Shown: piece after piece, positions 43,660 through 55,164 of the stretch
Layout: each line of letters opens with the position of its first letter
Position numbering within the stretch: position 1 is the first letter of the stretch
Assembly: GCA_027924585.1 (NCBI GenBank)
Contig: BSBM01000096.1
Location: forward strand, 5,517,501 to 5,581,500
Direction of reading: 5' to 3'
Source of the DNA: Larix kaempferi
Lineage: Eukaryota > Streptophyta > Pinopsida > Pinales > Pinaceae
Length of the DNA stretch: 64,000 nucleotides
The notes under the pieces: model-generated
What the model saw: only the letters and a program-made list of their open reading frames with translations
What the model was told of the DNA's origin: nothing
The model's database searches: none
Translations under genes and position numbers: made by a program

Positions 43660-46600
43660 TGTTGTGGCCACAATAGATCCAATGCTAAGCTGAAGCACGG
43701 GAACCCCATTTTGAAGAAAACACAAAGGTATTTTGGTGAGTATACTCTGTAAATATGAGAATTTGGGTTTTCACTTGTTTAGATTTCTCACCCATGCTTT
43801 TGTCCTGCGTGTTTCCTTCTTCTAGATGATCTCTAACTGTCTAGTTTGTCAAAATACTCAAATTTTGAGTATTTTTCCTCTTTTTTTCAACCAACCCGAA
43901 ACCCGACACGTTAGGAGACCCAAAACCCGCAACCCGACACTGTCGGGTTGTGGGGTGTTTGTTTTACTATTTTGGATTTGGGCCAACCCGAAACCCGCAA
44001 CCCGACAGTTGTGGGTTGCGGGTTCGCCTTGTAATAATCTCAAGAAATTATCATCCCCAAACCTAAAACCCGAAAACCCGCAATTGCGGCTTTCGGCTTT
44101 CGGGCTCTACCTATTTATTTATTTTGTTGCGTGTTCCCGAAACCCGCAACCCACAACTGTCAGGTTGCGGCTTTTGGGATGTTGTTTTCGGTTCACGAGT
44201 GTGTCATTCCCGAAACCCACAACCCGCAAGTGTCGGGTTGCAGCTTTTGGGAACACGTTTCTCATTTTTCGATTGTGGTCATTCCCGAAACCTGAAACCC
44301 GCAATTGTGGCTTTCGACTTTCGGGAATTATTTTCCTCCTTTGCCATTTGTTCGGCCCCGCAACCTACAATTGTCAGGTTGCGTCTTTCGGGATCCCTTA
44401 ATAAAATTTGTGAATAACATTTTTGCGCGACCCCTTATCCCTCTTCGATTAATCTCGGTCGTTCGTTTATTCTGATCGCATGGTTATCTTTTAATCCTGT
44501 GAATTCAATAAATAGGGTATTTTCTATTTTATTTTTACCATTTTACTTTCAAAGAACTACTCCGTCGCACTGTTGTTTTTACCGTGGATTGCATAGTAGG
44601 TGTCGTTTTTCCATTTGTTTGCTATTTCGGGTAAGCTCATTGTCATCCTTATACTACTAGTCTACAATTTTGCCATTTTTGGATTGATTTTGATTTTAAT
44701 TTTCTCATTGATCAGACTTTGCAAGCTCTTTCGCCATGTCGAAAGGTACATATTCTAAAACACCACTCAGAGATCCCCTGGTCAAAGACCCTAATTTTGG
44801 TTTGCTCTCCGACACTAGTGAGCGAGTCACTGAGACATACCAGATAGATTGGTAAAAAATATACGCCATTTTTTATAATGATGACCCTTCTCATATTGAG
44901 AACGATAGACTAGTGTATGATAGAATTAGGGATTCCCTCTGCAGTCACCCATAGTCAATTTATTAACAACCACTACTGATGTATCTTCTAATATTTCCTC
45001 ACCATCCTCACCCACCAAAGTTCATAGTCAAATTCCACATCTAGAATCTAATGTTGATACTCAGGTTCCATTATCTAAAGCCTTTGTGTCAATCCCTTCC
45101 CCAGATCCAGCTTTGTCAGTTCCTCAAGCTATCACTACATCTTCAGTGACTACTCAAGTCACCATACCTATTCCTACCCCTGTTATTACCCAAACACCTC
45201 CACTAATCTCAACAGTTAGTGTTGCTTCTACTTCCACATAGTCAATGGTTGAATACACAGATGAAGATATAGTTCCCCTTGGGAATTACTTCTATAGCAA
45301 GGATGATAATACAATGATAAGAAAATCCAGGAAAAGAGGTCAAGGTTAAGATGGTTTGGAAGCACCTTAACCAGTTCAAATAATATGGGCTCCCAGGACC
45401 AATAATCCAAGAATTGAAGCCATCGAAGCAGCAGCAGCCTTAGGAGCCTTCGCCAATGCTAATTGGGATTCGGTCCAGGGTTTGGATAGAGAGGTTGACC
45501 TCAAGGATGAAGAGATCAAAAACCTGAAAGAGGAATTGGTTGAAGCTAAAAAAAACATTCTACTGATGTGCCTGACCTCAGGAAAACTTGGGCAAGTAAG
45601 TTGCTAGACCTAGAGAAAAAGAATGCCACTCTTCTCACTGAACTCAGTCTCTCACAATCTCAGCATTCCATTGATGTTGAAAAAATAGCTTCCTTGGAAA
45701 AGCAGGTTGAGGATACAACTGCAAGTGCAGCCTATTCAAGTTTTCTCAAGTTTACACCCTGTGATTTTAAGAATTTGGCCCTCAAGGTGAATCAAGATCA
45801 GCATAAAATGTTGGAGAAGGTTTACATTGATTTGGATGAAATCAAGGAAAATTTCATTAATTTTTCCAAGATGTCCTCCACTCTTGAAGAACAAAAGGAG
45901 AAAAGACTCTGAGTTTTTAAGGCTCGGGAAGAAATCAGTGAATGGCAGGGTTATGTTAAGAATGTACCGAAAGATATCCCAATCCTCAGCAGTTTCCAGT
46001 TGAAAAAGATCAAAGACTCTCTAAATACTTGGCTTGATTATAATGAAACAGCTGAAGAGACTATCAATAAATCAAAATATATATGCACTAGGCGATGGTA
46101 TGCAGTTGACAACATTATGCATGTTCTAGGCTTACCATTAATGACCCCTATCCTAGAAGCTTTGCCGCCAAAATGCAGACTTGAAGAGCTCGAGAGCAGG
46201 TGTGAGGAGTTCGCACAGAAGATTCGGGATATTGAACAAGTCAGCATTCAGGATGTGGATGATTTGGTTAGAGAACCGGTCGTCATGGAAGGAAATATTC
46301 GTATGTATCTTCGCACTTGGCACAAGCTGGCGAAACATGACATGGAGAATAATGTGTGCAATGTTCAGTTAGCTTTAGAATCTGTCAGTTTCTCAAATAT
46401 AGACGAGTTGTTAGACATATATGAGAAATGGCAAGATTTCTTGGATCTGTAGTTTTGATCCGATTTTGTAATCTTTGTTTTCTAGGGATCTTCATTGTTT
46501 GGACTATGTTGTAATTATTTAAAGAAGGATACCTCTCGTAGTTACGAGGGGGAATTTAGGAGTTGTAAGTCAGCAGAAGACTGAACTGGGGATACTCTAT

Positions 46601-47405
46601 TAAGCAGATCTTTTTGTAATTTATGTACAAGACCTCTTCATACAGTAAATTTATCTTTTAATCTATCTTTTGTTATTCCTCAATTTTCTTTGAGAATTTA
46701 TGATTTATGCTTCAAATTGTCATATGTTATGTATTTGATCTTTTGCTGAACATATGTTAAATGCAAAAATCTGTTGTATTGATTTCTCTATATGACTGGT
46801 TTATGTTTCAAAGTGCTTTATTGAGTTTTTTCAATGCAAGTACTTTCATGTTTTATTTCTGCAAATGATTCAATGCATATGAATTCAAATGATCATTGTT
46901 AATTTTTCAATTGGCAGAGTGATTACAGACTGGATCTTGAATGAGCCTGAATACTTGAAAGATTGTCATTTGATTTTCATTAACTAATAATAATTTAAGT
47001 TAACAAGTAACACAACTACAGACATTTTTGTTTAAGCTGCTCAATTACTTGTTTAATCACATCTCAAGACCAATCTGCACATAAAACAAGCTTTCATTTT
47101 AGAATAGGATTAACTTAGTTTATTTTCCCTTTTCTAAAATAGGTTGGGTTAGCTTAGCATCACCATATCTACACCTTGGTTTTCCATGACTAGAAAATTG
47201 ACATTATAGGTCAACTCATCTACTCTTAGAGTTCCAGCGGAGGCCTATTTTCTATGGAGGATCACCAGACCAAACAGGTTGGGGATAGAACTACCCTTAC
47301 GCAAGGTCTTTCGAAGCCTTTCAACTTGGGTTTTCTTCCTCTGTTGAGTTTCTTGGAACATTCCAACACCTTTTGCATCTAACCTGCACAACTAAGGCAT
47401 CAAAA
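43660..47405 (+). repeat. 3' LTR of Gyp-4 (internally deleted)
   Basis: Collinear with 29081-34804 except that about 1,985 bp (30349-32335 of LTR1) are missing at the join near 44937, where the flanks share TCCC. The hairpin array, TATA-like site, intron and G2 ends are kept. Confidence 0.92.
44736..46452 (+). pseudogene. G2 copy in the 3' LTR, N-terminal domain deleted
   Basis: ATG at 44736 (MSKGTYSKTPLRDP). About 67 codons are kept, including CGA where the 5' LTR copy has a TGA stop. Then the 2-kb deletion removes nearly all of the N-terminal domain. What follows (44937-46452) is the Ser/Thr/Pro linker, basic patch and coiled coil, out of frame with the start. The coil is better kept here than in the 5' LTR: 45568-45912 and 46000-46452 are open, ending EKWQDFLDL. 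Confidence 0.88.
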
Positions 47406-47410
47406 AACTT

Positions 47411-48357
47411 CAAAAGATGCAGAAACAATTGGATCTCAGCCTAGTGGTTCTCTAACCATTGAGAATCCAACAATAGACATAGTATCTTGACCTCCAAAAG
47501 GGGTTTTTCGTAGAAGAACACACAATCCTAACGTGCAAGCTACTCAAAACTACAATGCGGTTGAAGAATTAGCTCAAGCTCCTTGTGCAATGTCCGCCTT
47601 GGAAGTATTGCAAAGTTGTCCTGCTCAACGAAAGGCACTATTATATGTTATTGGTGCTATCAATCCATCTAATGGAAATTTGATAACTTTGTACTTAGAA
47701 CAGTCCACATGTAGGATTCCATCACAAATCGCATTTCAGATCAAAGTGACTTCACATGGTAAGAACATTTTTCGAACCCTCGTGGATGAAGGAGCCTCAA
47801 CTTGTGTCATGTCACTAGCATGTTGGAAATTTTTGGGATCGCCCACCCTAGTACCATCCCATACAATACTCAAATCATTTGATGGTCATTCGTTCCAACC
47901 TCATGGACTTATCATGGCTTGTCCAGTTGAACTAGGAGGTAAAACAGTTCAAGTAGATGTTGAGGTAGTGGATGCACCCATAGATTACAATTTTCTATTG
48001 GGACGTAGTTGGATACATAAGATGATGGATTTAGTGTCTTCAATATTCCAATTTATTCGATTCCCCCACCAAGGGAATATTATCACAATTGATCAACTAG
48101 ATTACTGCACTCCTGAAACTGGTCTCCACTTGAATGTACCTTTTGTAGGGGATTCGAAAACAGTGATTCAATATATTGGGGTAGGAATGTTCAAAGATTC
48201 ATCCCTCATGGGAACTTTCCCAATTACACCACCGGTATTGACCCCTAGAACTGCTCCCATTTTCACTATTACATCAGAAGTATACTTTCTGTTAAAAGTT
48301 TTTTCTAAGTCCATACCAGAAGTTTTCTCCTCCTCATAAGAGGAAGCCTCCAAAGAG
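47411..48357 (+). pseudogene. Gyp-3 protease region
   Basis: Resumes the gag frame broken at 29080. After one stop near 47489, the open stretch 47533-48339 has the protease signature (FRTLVDEGASTCVMSLACWKFLG), the strand VQVDVEVVDAPIDYNFLLGRSWIHKM, and a C-terminal spacer. The D-E-G active-site triad in place of D-S/T-G and the LLGRSW end are as in Tat-like elements. The domain core is unbroken, one of the better preserved parts of Gyp-3. Confidence 0.87.
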
Positions 48358-50783
48358 GACATCTTAGTTGAAAAGAGTGATGGAAATATACCAACTTCTA
48401 TACAACATAATGAAATAGAGAGTAGTGTTCTCCTTTATACCATAGAACTTTCTTATCAATCTATTCAAATGGCTTCGGAAGACTCGGATCAAAATCCTTC
48501 CAAGATGGAGAAATATGATCCTTACACTTCACCTATATGGACCATGAACTCTTATAGAACTCATGACATCCTGGATCATACTTTTTCTTTGGATGAAGCC
48601 ATCCTTGAAGTCATGAATATCTCTAAACGACCCTGGGAGGATATGCACCATAGATCCTCATTTCTTCCAAAGATAGATTCATTAGAGGTCAAACAAGAAA
48701 AATTTTACTTTGATGATGACATGGAAAAATACCAATGCCCCATCCAAACACACAATGTGATTTCGGAAGGGAATTTGGAAAATATTTCGAAATCCATCCC
48801 TATCGATATATCCATTAAGCCTGACATTGTTGAAAACATCAACATAGGTGCGGATTTCTCACCAGAGGAAATCGCACATTATACTGCTCTATTCAAGGAG
48901 TTTCACGATGTGTTCACATGGTATTACGAAAAAATGTCAGGCATCGATCTCAGCATTGTCGAACATGATATAAAAACCTATAACAATGTCAAACTAATGC
49001 GGCAGAAGCTACATCTGGTTAACCCTAAGACATCGGCTGCCATCAAAGAAGAGGTAGAGAAACTATTGAAAGTTGGATTCATCTATCTTGTTCCTTTAAC
49101 TAAATGGGTATCCAACCCCGTTTCGGTTAACAAAAATCAAGGAACCATCCGGGTCAGTACTGACTTTAGGGATCTAAATTTGGATTGTCCCAAAGACAAC
49201 TATCCCACACCCTTCATTGATCAAATTATAAACAAATGTGGCGGGAACGAAATATTTTCATTTATGGAAGGATTCTCTGGTTACAATCAAATCCAGATAA
49301 AAGACAAGGACCAGCATAAAAAATCTTTCATATTCCCTTGGGGGACTTTTGCATATTGAAAAATTCCACTTGGCCTTAAAAATGTCAGAGCTACTTTTCA
49401 AAGAGCCATATCATATGCATTTCATGACATTAAGAAAATCATTGAGGTTTATCTTGATGACTTGGTATCCAAATCTAAAAGGAGAGCTAAACATAGTGCA
49501 CATTTACGAGCCATCTTCGTTTGTTGTCACAAATACAACATTAGGTAGAACCCACACAAATGCATGTTTTGTGTGGACTCTAGGAGATTACTTGGGTTCA
49601 TATTTTCAAAAAAAAGGGATTATGGTGGATCCCATCAAGGTAGAGGAAATACTTCAATTGCCTTCCCCGAAAACAATAACACAACTTCAAATCCTTCAAG
49701 GGAAAACTAATTACTTGAGAATATTTGTCGATGATTTTTCGAAAAGAGCTAAACGTTTCGTGTGTCTCCTAAAAAAATATGCACTATTCATATGGGGTGA
49801 CCAAGCTCAATGCTCATTTGATACAATAAAGAAAGCTTTGGTCTCTTCCCCGGTACTTAGTCCACCGAAATATAATAGAAACGTTTTGCTATATTTGGAT
49901 GCATCTAGTTCCACCATAAGAATGGTATTGGCACAAGAAGATGAATCATCATAAGAACATATTATTTACCATCTTAGTAAGGGCCTTGCAGGTCCCGAAT
50001 TGAGATATTCCTAGGTTGAGAAGTTGGGCTTGGAAGTAGTTCATGTTGTCCAAAGACTTAGACATTATATACTTCCAAGAAAAACGACCATAGTGGATGA
50101 AATAAACCCCATGAAACACATTCTGTCCCGCCATATCATTGGTGGCAAATATTCAAAATGGATAGTAATTTTGCAAGAAATTAATCTCGAGTTCAAAAAC
50201 ACTAAAGCCAAAAAATCGTTGGCATTTGTTGAACTAATGTCTGAGTTACCCTGTGAGAAAGAGGATATTGTATCTATTGAATCTTGGGAAGATGAACATG
50301 TATTCCTCATCGCAACATCAGATCCTTGGTATGGAAAATTTATCACATATCTCCAAACCCAAAGGATTGATCCTCAATTTTCTAGCATTAAACGACATCT
50401 AATTCAGCACCAATCACGAAGATACCTCATCATAGGGGATACTTTGTACCGTCAAGGAGTAGACATTATCTTAAGACGTTGTTTAGTACGTGAGGAAGCT
50501 GAACAAGTTCTGAATGATTTCCATGCTGGGGCATGTGGTGGTCATCTTTCTGGGTTTGAAACTGCGTAGAAAATCTTGCGTGCATGATACTTTTGCCCTA
50601 CAATATTCAAGGATTTCATCAATGCGGTTAAAAAGTGTCACCCTTGACCAATCTACACAAGAAAAATGCGTGCACATCCTACTTCACTACACCTTATAGT
50701 AACCATGGGTCCATTTTCAAAATGGGCCATTTATTTTATGGCAATCAACCCACCTTCAGTTGATGGCCACCACTACATCATAA
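48358..50783 (+). pseudogene. Gyp-3 RT, RNase H and integrase N-terminus
   Basis: The RT open stretch (48469-49359) has DVFTWYYEKMSGIDLSIVEH, KEEVEKLLKVGFIY, TIRVSTDFRDLNLDCPKDNYP and MEGFSGYNQIQIK, then a stop at TFAY. The catalytic YLDD is near 49451 in another frame, followed by VDPIKVEEILQLPSP and the RNase H (VLLYLDASSSTIRMVLAQED). RNase H runs on to KYSKWIVILQEINLEF and the HVFLIATSDPWYGK spacer. The integrase zinc finger (FHAGACGGHLSG...KKCHP) and the core start KMRAHPT..MGPFSKWAIYFMAINPPS follow; the first catalytic Asp (WGIDFM) is Tyr. Cut by Nona-2 at 50783. Confidence 0.88.
50779..50783. repeat. Target-site duplication of Nona-2, left copy
   Basis: CATAA, repeated at 53839-53843. 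Confidence 0.9.
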
Positions 50784-51659
50784 TGTTAGGATATTCCTAT
50801 ACTCCATCCTAGTCCTACCAGCATTTTCATTAGTTTTCATTTCAGTCATGCATGCATTTTTGCATGCATTCATAAAATTGCATGCAGACATGCAATTGCA
50901 TGCATTCATGCAGACATGCAATTGCATGCATCCCAGTCATCAGTCCCAACACCTAGTCCCCATTTTGCTAGCCCTAGGAGATTCTTTCTGATCATTTATA
51001 GCCCTCCTAGTGATTAGTGTGCCCTCCTTTCACCTACCACATGTGAAAGGCTCCCTCTCTCACCTACCACTCAGTTACACTCAGTTAGTTCCTTGATTTA
51101 TGGATCTGCTCCTTGATTTAAGGACATATGGCTAGTTCATTCAGTGAAACACTCTAATGGACCTCCAGAGAGACTAGATTGCCTATTTTGAATCCAATCA
51201 GCTCCCCATGCACCCTCCACTAAGCCTCTTTCACTACATTAGTGCTTCCATGTGCCAGTTACACCTACCACACTCAGTTAGACTCAGTTTGACACCTAGT
51301 TGGCCATTAATTGTGCATTGATGAATCCAATGATGATGATTAGGACTCCTAGTGGTCTATTGTTGACACTCCACTGATGATGATGATGAATTCTAGTGCA
51401 GCTAAGCCATGCACATGTAGGATAATTCGAATTTCCACCTTGGCATTCAAATCCTCTCCACCATTGTATTATTTATTGTTCGTATTATGATTAATGAATT
51501 AGTGTGTGATGTTATTATGCTTCTATCTGAGTTCTACTATATCATAATTATGTTTCTCCTTTACACTGCATGACCACTCTTCTTCTATTTTCCTACTTAA
51601 TCTTAATCTTTGTTGTGAGGTATACATCAGCTCTTAGATCTATTGTGAGGATTTTCACA
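50784..51659 (+). repeat. 5' LTR of Nona-2
   Basis: 876 bp. It is longer than the 3' LTR mainly through a cluster of GCATGC/ATGCAT palindromes (50846-50932). Confidence 0.93.
50846..50932. repeat. GCATGC/ATGCAT palindrome cluster
   Basis: Seven or more overlapping copies of TGCATGCA/CATGCAATTGCATG words. The 3' LTR has only two (53093-53118). Confidence 0.8.
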
Positions 51660-51671
51660 TGGTATCAGAGC
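51660..51671 (+). other. Primer binding site of Nona-2 (tRNA-iMet type)
   Basis: TGGTATCAGAGC directly after the LTR. Confidence 0.92.
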
Positions 51672-51817
51672 ATGTTGAGAGTATTTTCTATCTCCATTCC
51701 TAAGAGTTTTTTGCAGGTTATTATCAATATTTTGAGTGCAATAGTTTCTGCACTTTTGCAGTAGTAGCAGTTGCAGATATTTTCTATTTTTTTTGCAGGT
51801 CTTCTGAAATAGCTTCC

Positions 51818-52810
51818 ATGAATCTAGAAGGAATTCCTCCTCTTTATCCATTCAACTATGATGAGTGGAAACCAAATATGATAGCACATTTGAAGAGACA
51901 TCGTATCTTTGATTATTGTTTTTAAAGAGAGTTCGAATCGTCTGAAGAAGAGAATTATTGGTTAAATGAAGGTGACAGGGCCTATGCAGCAATGATCTAT
52001 GCTATGTCTCATTGCATGGTAACCCACTTCTTTTCTATTGAATCTCCAAAAGAGCTATGGTCCCATCTGGATGAAATATTTGGCAAACAGAATGAAGGGA
52101 TTGGTCCAAACCATTTCGAGAGCAAGCCCAGTAATGTATTCGCCCTCCATGATGGTCTCTCTGATCATGGATCAATATCAAACATATCTCATAATGAAGT
52201 TGTCCACAAAGAAGAAGAACTTGCAGATTCTACACTCATGCTCTCAATATCTTCTATTTCGAATTATGTGCCAGCTCAGACTCTAGAAACTGCATAGGTT
52301 CTTAAATCCTCTCTTGCATCAGAGTCTGTTGGTTTGCATAATGATGATCTCATGAATGCTTCGGAGGTTAAATCAGCAATTGGAGGTAATGCATTCGCTC
52401 TCCTTGATCACTCAACTCTTATGTACTGTTGTAAGATCATTTGTACATGCTCTCAGAAGCTTATTGAAGATGTAGGGAATTGCCATTCGCTTGGGATAAT
52501 TTCTCATGCATTTCATGGTTTTGATCTCACCTCTAATGGTTCAAAGGAGATCTCAAGAAACCATTTTTCAAGTCTTGGATCTAATTTGGATTCCAAGCAA
52601 TCACTATCATGTGATGGTTCTTTTGGGCATAATCTCACCTATGATGGTTCAAAGGAGAAAACAAAAGACTATCTACACATTCATGGATTTGATCCTACCT
52701 CAGTTTATTCGAATCACAGGTTCCAGAATCATCCTCATACCTCTGTATTTGTTCTCATCACATTCGATCTGAAGAGAAAGTACAAGCACATGCTTTTTGA
52801 GCATGATTGA
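51818..52810 (+). pseudogene. Nona-2 gag-like protein
   Basis: One 331-codon frame from MNLEGIPPLYPFNYDEWK to MLFEHD with two in-frame stops (about 51923 and 52295). The first 90 residues are the copia gag start (NYDEWKPNMIAHLKRHRIFDY; SPKELWSHLDEIFGKQNE), the UBN2-type RNA-binding region. The rest is unlike gag: a Ser/His-rich tail with an internal repeat (HGFDLTSNGSKE, HNLTYDGSKE, HGFDPTS). There is no zinc knuckle, protease or RT. Confidence 0.8.
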
Positions 52811-53019
52811 CTTCTTCCCAAGAAGAATATACCTCTGTACATATGACTAAGCATCATACCTACTTGAGTTGGGAGCATTTATTTTAGTGTGCCCTACAGT
52901 CTATTTTGACAGGGGGTATTTTTCCCATGAGGTTTTCCCCATTGCCTCGATTTATGGATTGTTATTTATTATTCATTGTATTGGGTGACCTTTGGTCTCA
53001 GTTACCAAGGCCCAAGATG

Positions 53020-53031
53020 GATTAGGGGGGG
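53020..53031 (+). other. Polypurine tract of Nona-2
   Basis: GATTAGGGGGGG immediately before the 3' LTR. Confidence 0.88.
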
Positions 53032-53838
53032 TGTTAGGATATTCCTATACTCCATCATAGTCCTACCATCATTTTCATTATTTTTCATTGCTGTCATGCA
53101 TGCATCCTATTGCATGCATCCTAGTAATCAGTCCCAGAACCTAGTCCCCATTTTGCTAGCCCCGAGACCTTCTTTATGATCATTTCTAGCCCTCCTAGTG
53201 CTTAGTGTGCCCTCCTTTCACCTACCACATGTGAAATTCACACTCTCTCACCTGCCACTCAGTTAGTTCCTTGATTTATGGATCTTCTCCTTGATTTAAG
53301 GACAGATGGCCTAGTTAACTCACTGAAACACTCTGATGGACCTCCAGAGAGACTAGATTTCCTATTTTGATTCCATTCATCTCCCCATGCGCCCTCCACT
53401 GAGCCTCCTTCACTACATTAGTGCTTCCATGTTCCAGTTACACCTACCACACTCAGTTAGACTCAGTTTGACACCTAGTTGAACGTTACTTGTGCATTGA
53501 TGACTCCACTAATGATGATTAGGACTCCTAGTGGTGTATTGTTGACACTCCACTGATGATGATGATGAATTCTAGTGCAGATAAGCCATGCCCATGTAGG
53601 CTAATTTGAATTGCCACCTTGGAATTCGAATCCTCTCCACCATTGTATTATTTATTGTTCATATTATGATTAATGGATTAGTGTGTGATGTTATTCTCCT
53701 TCTATCTGAGTTCTAATGTATCATAATTATGTTGCTCCTTTACACTGCATGACCACTCTTCTTCTATTTTCCTGCTTAATCTTAATCTTTCTTGTGAGGT
53801 ATACATTAGCTCTTAGATCTATTGTGGGGATTTTCACA
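53032..53838 (+). repeat. 3' LTR of Nona-2
   Basis: 807 bp, paired with 50784-51659. Followed by CATAA. Confidence 0.93.
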
Positions 53839-54620
53839 CATAATAGCAGCGGACTACTTCACCAAGTGGGATCAGGCAATGCCTACATTCAACTGCATGG
53901 GTAAAACTAAAACATATTTCCTATTCAATCATGTGATAACAAGGTTTGATGTACCCAAAGAGATCACTATTGATAACTAAAATAATTTAGGAATTCCTTT
54001 ATGGATAAACTTACCAACAGGTTAGGATTGCGGCAGGAATTTTCCTCGTCATATTACCCTCAAGATAACGGACAAGTCAAATCCATCAACAAGGTTTTGA
54101 AAACTATGTTGCAGAGGACAATTGATAAGAACAAAACTAATTGGCACTTAATGTTGTTTACCTCTCTTTGGGCGTACCGTACCACTGCTAAAACCGCAAT
54201 CGGCTTCACTCATTTCTAATTGGATTATGGAGAGGAAGTTGTGTTGCCGATTGAATGGAAAATCCCATAATTAAAAATAGTGGTTGAAATCCTACCTAAC
54301 ACTTCTGTAGAAGAAGAAAGGCTTATCCATCTCCATTCTCTTGATGAAATTAGAAGGGAATCTTCTCTAAATGTGGAAGCACACAAGAAAAGGGTTAAAA
54401 CGCAATAGGAAAAGTCTACCTGTCCCCGAGTCTTTTTGAAGGCGATTTGGTTTTAGTTTATGACCAAAACCAAGACAAAATAGGAGAAGGGAAATTTGTA
54501 CCAAAATGGTTTGGCCCACTTGTAGTCAAAACTATGTTAAAGAGATGAGCTTATGAATTGATCAATTATGATGGGGAACCAATGTCGGAGATTAGAAATG
54601 GTCTATATCTGAAGAAATAG
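53839..54620 (+). pseudogene. Gyp-3 integrase, core and C-terminal module
   Basis: Continues from 50783: AADYFTKWDQAMPTFN, RFDVPKEITIDN (second catalytic Asp kept), SSYYPQDNGQVKSINK (the catalytic Glu of GQVES is Lys), then RTIDKNKTNWHLMLFTSLWAYRT and the C-terminal GAYELINYDGEP..RNGLYLKK module. With the first Asp also lost, two of the three catalytic residues are gone. Shifts near 53998, 54218 and 54440. Confidence 0.88.
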
Positions 54621-54741
54621 ATCACGTAGGAACTGATTCCTTGCAACACTTGTTATATTATGTTGTATTCTTTGTATAAAATTTTGCGCATTAGTTATTT
54701 CGAGCACACACTTATCTTGCTTGGCATTGTCACTTTGGCAG

Positions 54742-55164
54742 ATGGCACAAGAAACCTTCACATATTTGGGATATGCGGATGGCGCCAACCATAGTTCTCT
54801 AAACATTGTTTCCGTCGCATGGGTGATTTTCACACCTAATGACAAATTTTTTAGTTCATGAGGCATTTTCCTCGGATCTGCAACCAACAATGTTGCAGAA
54901 TACAATGCAGTCACTGAGATTCTTGTTGAGGCTGTCACCCTTGGCATCCGACAAATAATCGTCAAACAAGACTTAGAATTAGTTGTATCTCAGTTAAATG
55001 GTTAGTATCAGGTTCAAAGTCCCGTGTTGTTTAGAAAGTTTCTACATGTACGTATTCTAGAACGTCAATTCGAGTTCATTGAAAATATTCACATTCCTCG
55101 AAGTCTGAATAGTTTGGTTGATTCCTTAGCCAACTACGTATTTGATTGGAATCTAAGTCATTAA
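54742..55164 (+). pseudogene. Gyp-3 archaeal-type RNase H, downstream of integrase
   Basis: 141-codon frame from MAQETFTYLG to a TAA. The D, E, D, D pattern is visible in YADGAN, NNVAEYNAV, IVKQDLELVVSQLNG and LVDSLAN. Two in-frame stops (near 54859 and 55003) disable it. This extra RNase H is a Tat-lineage trait (established knowledge). Its place after integrase differs from Gyp-4, where the same fold precedes RT. It starts its own ATG 120 bp after the integrase end, so it may have been translated separately or as a readthrough domain. Confidence 0.85.

Larger units (their letters stand above)
29081..47405 (+). mobile_element. Gyp-4, giant-LTR Ty3/gypsy element with a gene inside its LTRs
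   Basis: 18.3 kb inserted in Gyp-3 gag. LTRs at 29081-34804 (5,724 bp) and 43660-47405 (3,746 bp after an internal deletion) begin TGTTGTGG; LTR1 ends CAACA and LTR2 CAAAA. Flanks are AGCTT (29076-29080) and AACTT (47406-47410), a 4-of-5 target duplication. Excision restores the Gyp-3 codons Tyr-Asp-Ile-Ala-Ser-Lys-Asp in frame, so the ends are firm. The internal order is primer site, gag, protease, archaeal-type RNase H, RT, RNase H and integrase, all broken. The LTRs carry the G2 frame. Confidence 0.93.
50784..53838 (+). mobile_element. Nona-2, gag-only copia-like LTR element in Gyp-3 integrase
   Basis: LTRs at 50784-51659 (876 bp) and 53032-53838 (807 bp), termini TGTTAGGATA...TTTTCACA, a tRNA-iMet primer site, a G-rich polypurine tract and a perfect CATAA target duplication. 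The 1.37-kb interior has one gag-like frame and no pol. The host integrase frame is restored on removal. It would depend on proteins from another copia element. Confidence 0.95.

Noticed and set aside
43826-44401. 191-codon frame through the hairpin array
   Set aside because: Its ETRNP-type repeats come from the CCCGAAACCCGCAACCC units, which are open in several frames on both strands; this is a repeat by-product.
29081-47405. Reading Gyp-4 as two tandem elements, or G2 as an internal pre-gag ORF as in Ogre
   Set aside because: The right-hand copy of G2 runs straight into Gyp-3 coding sequence at 47406 with a target copy, and the left copy starts at the same host codon. Both G2 copies are therefore within terminal repeats of one insertion.
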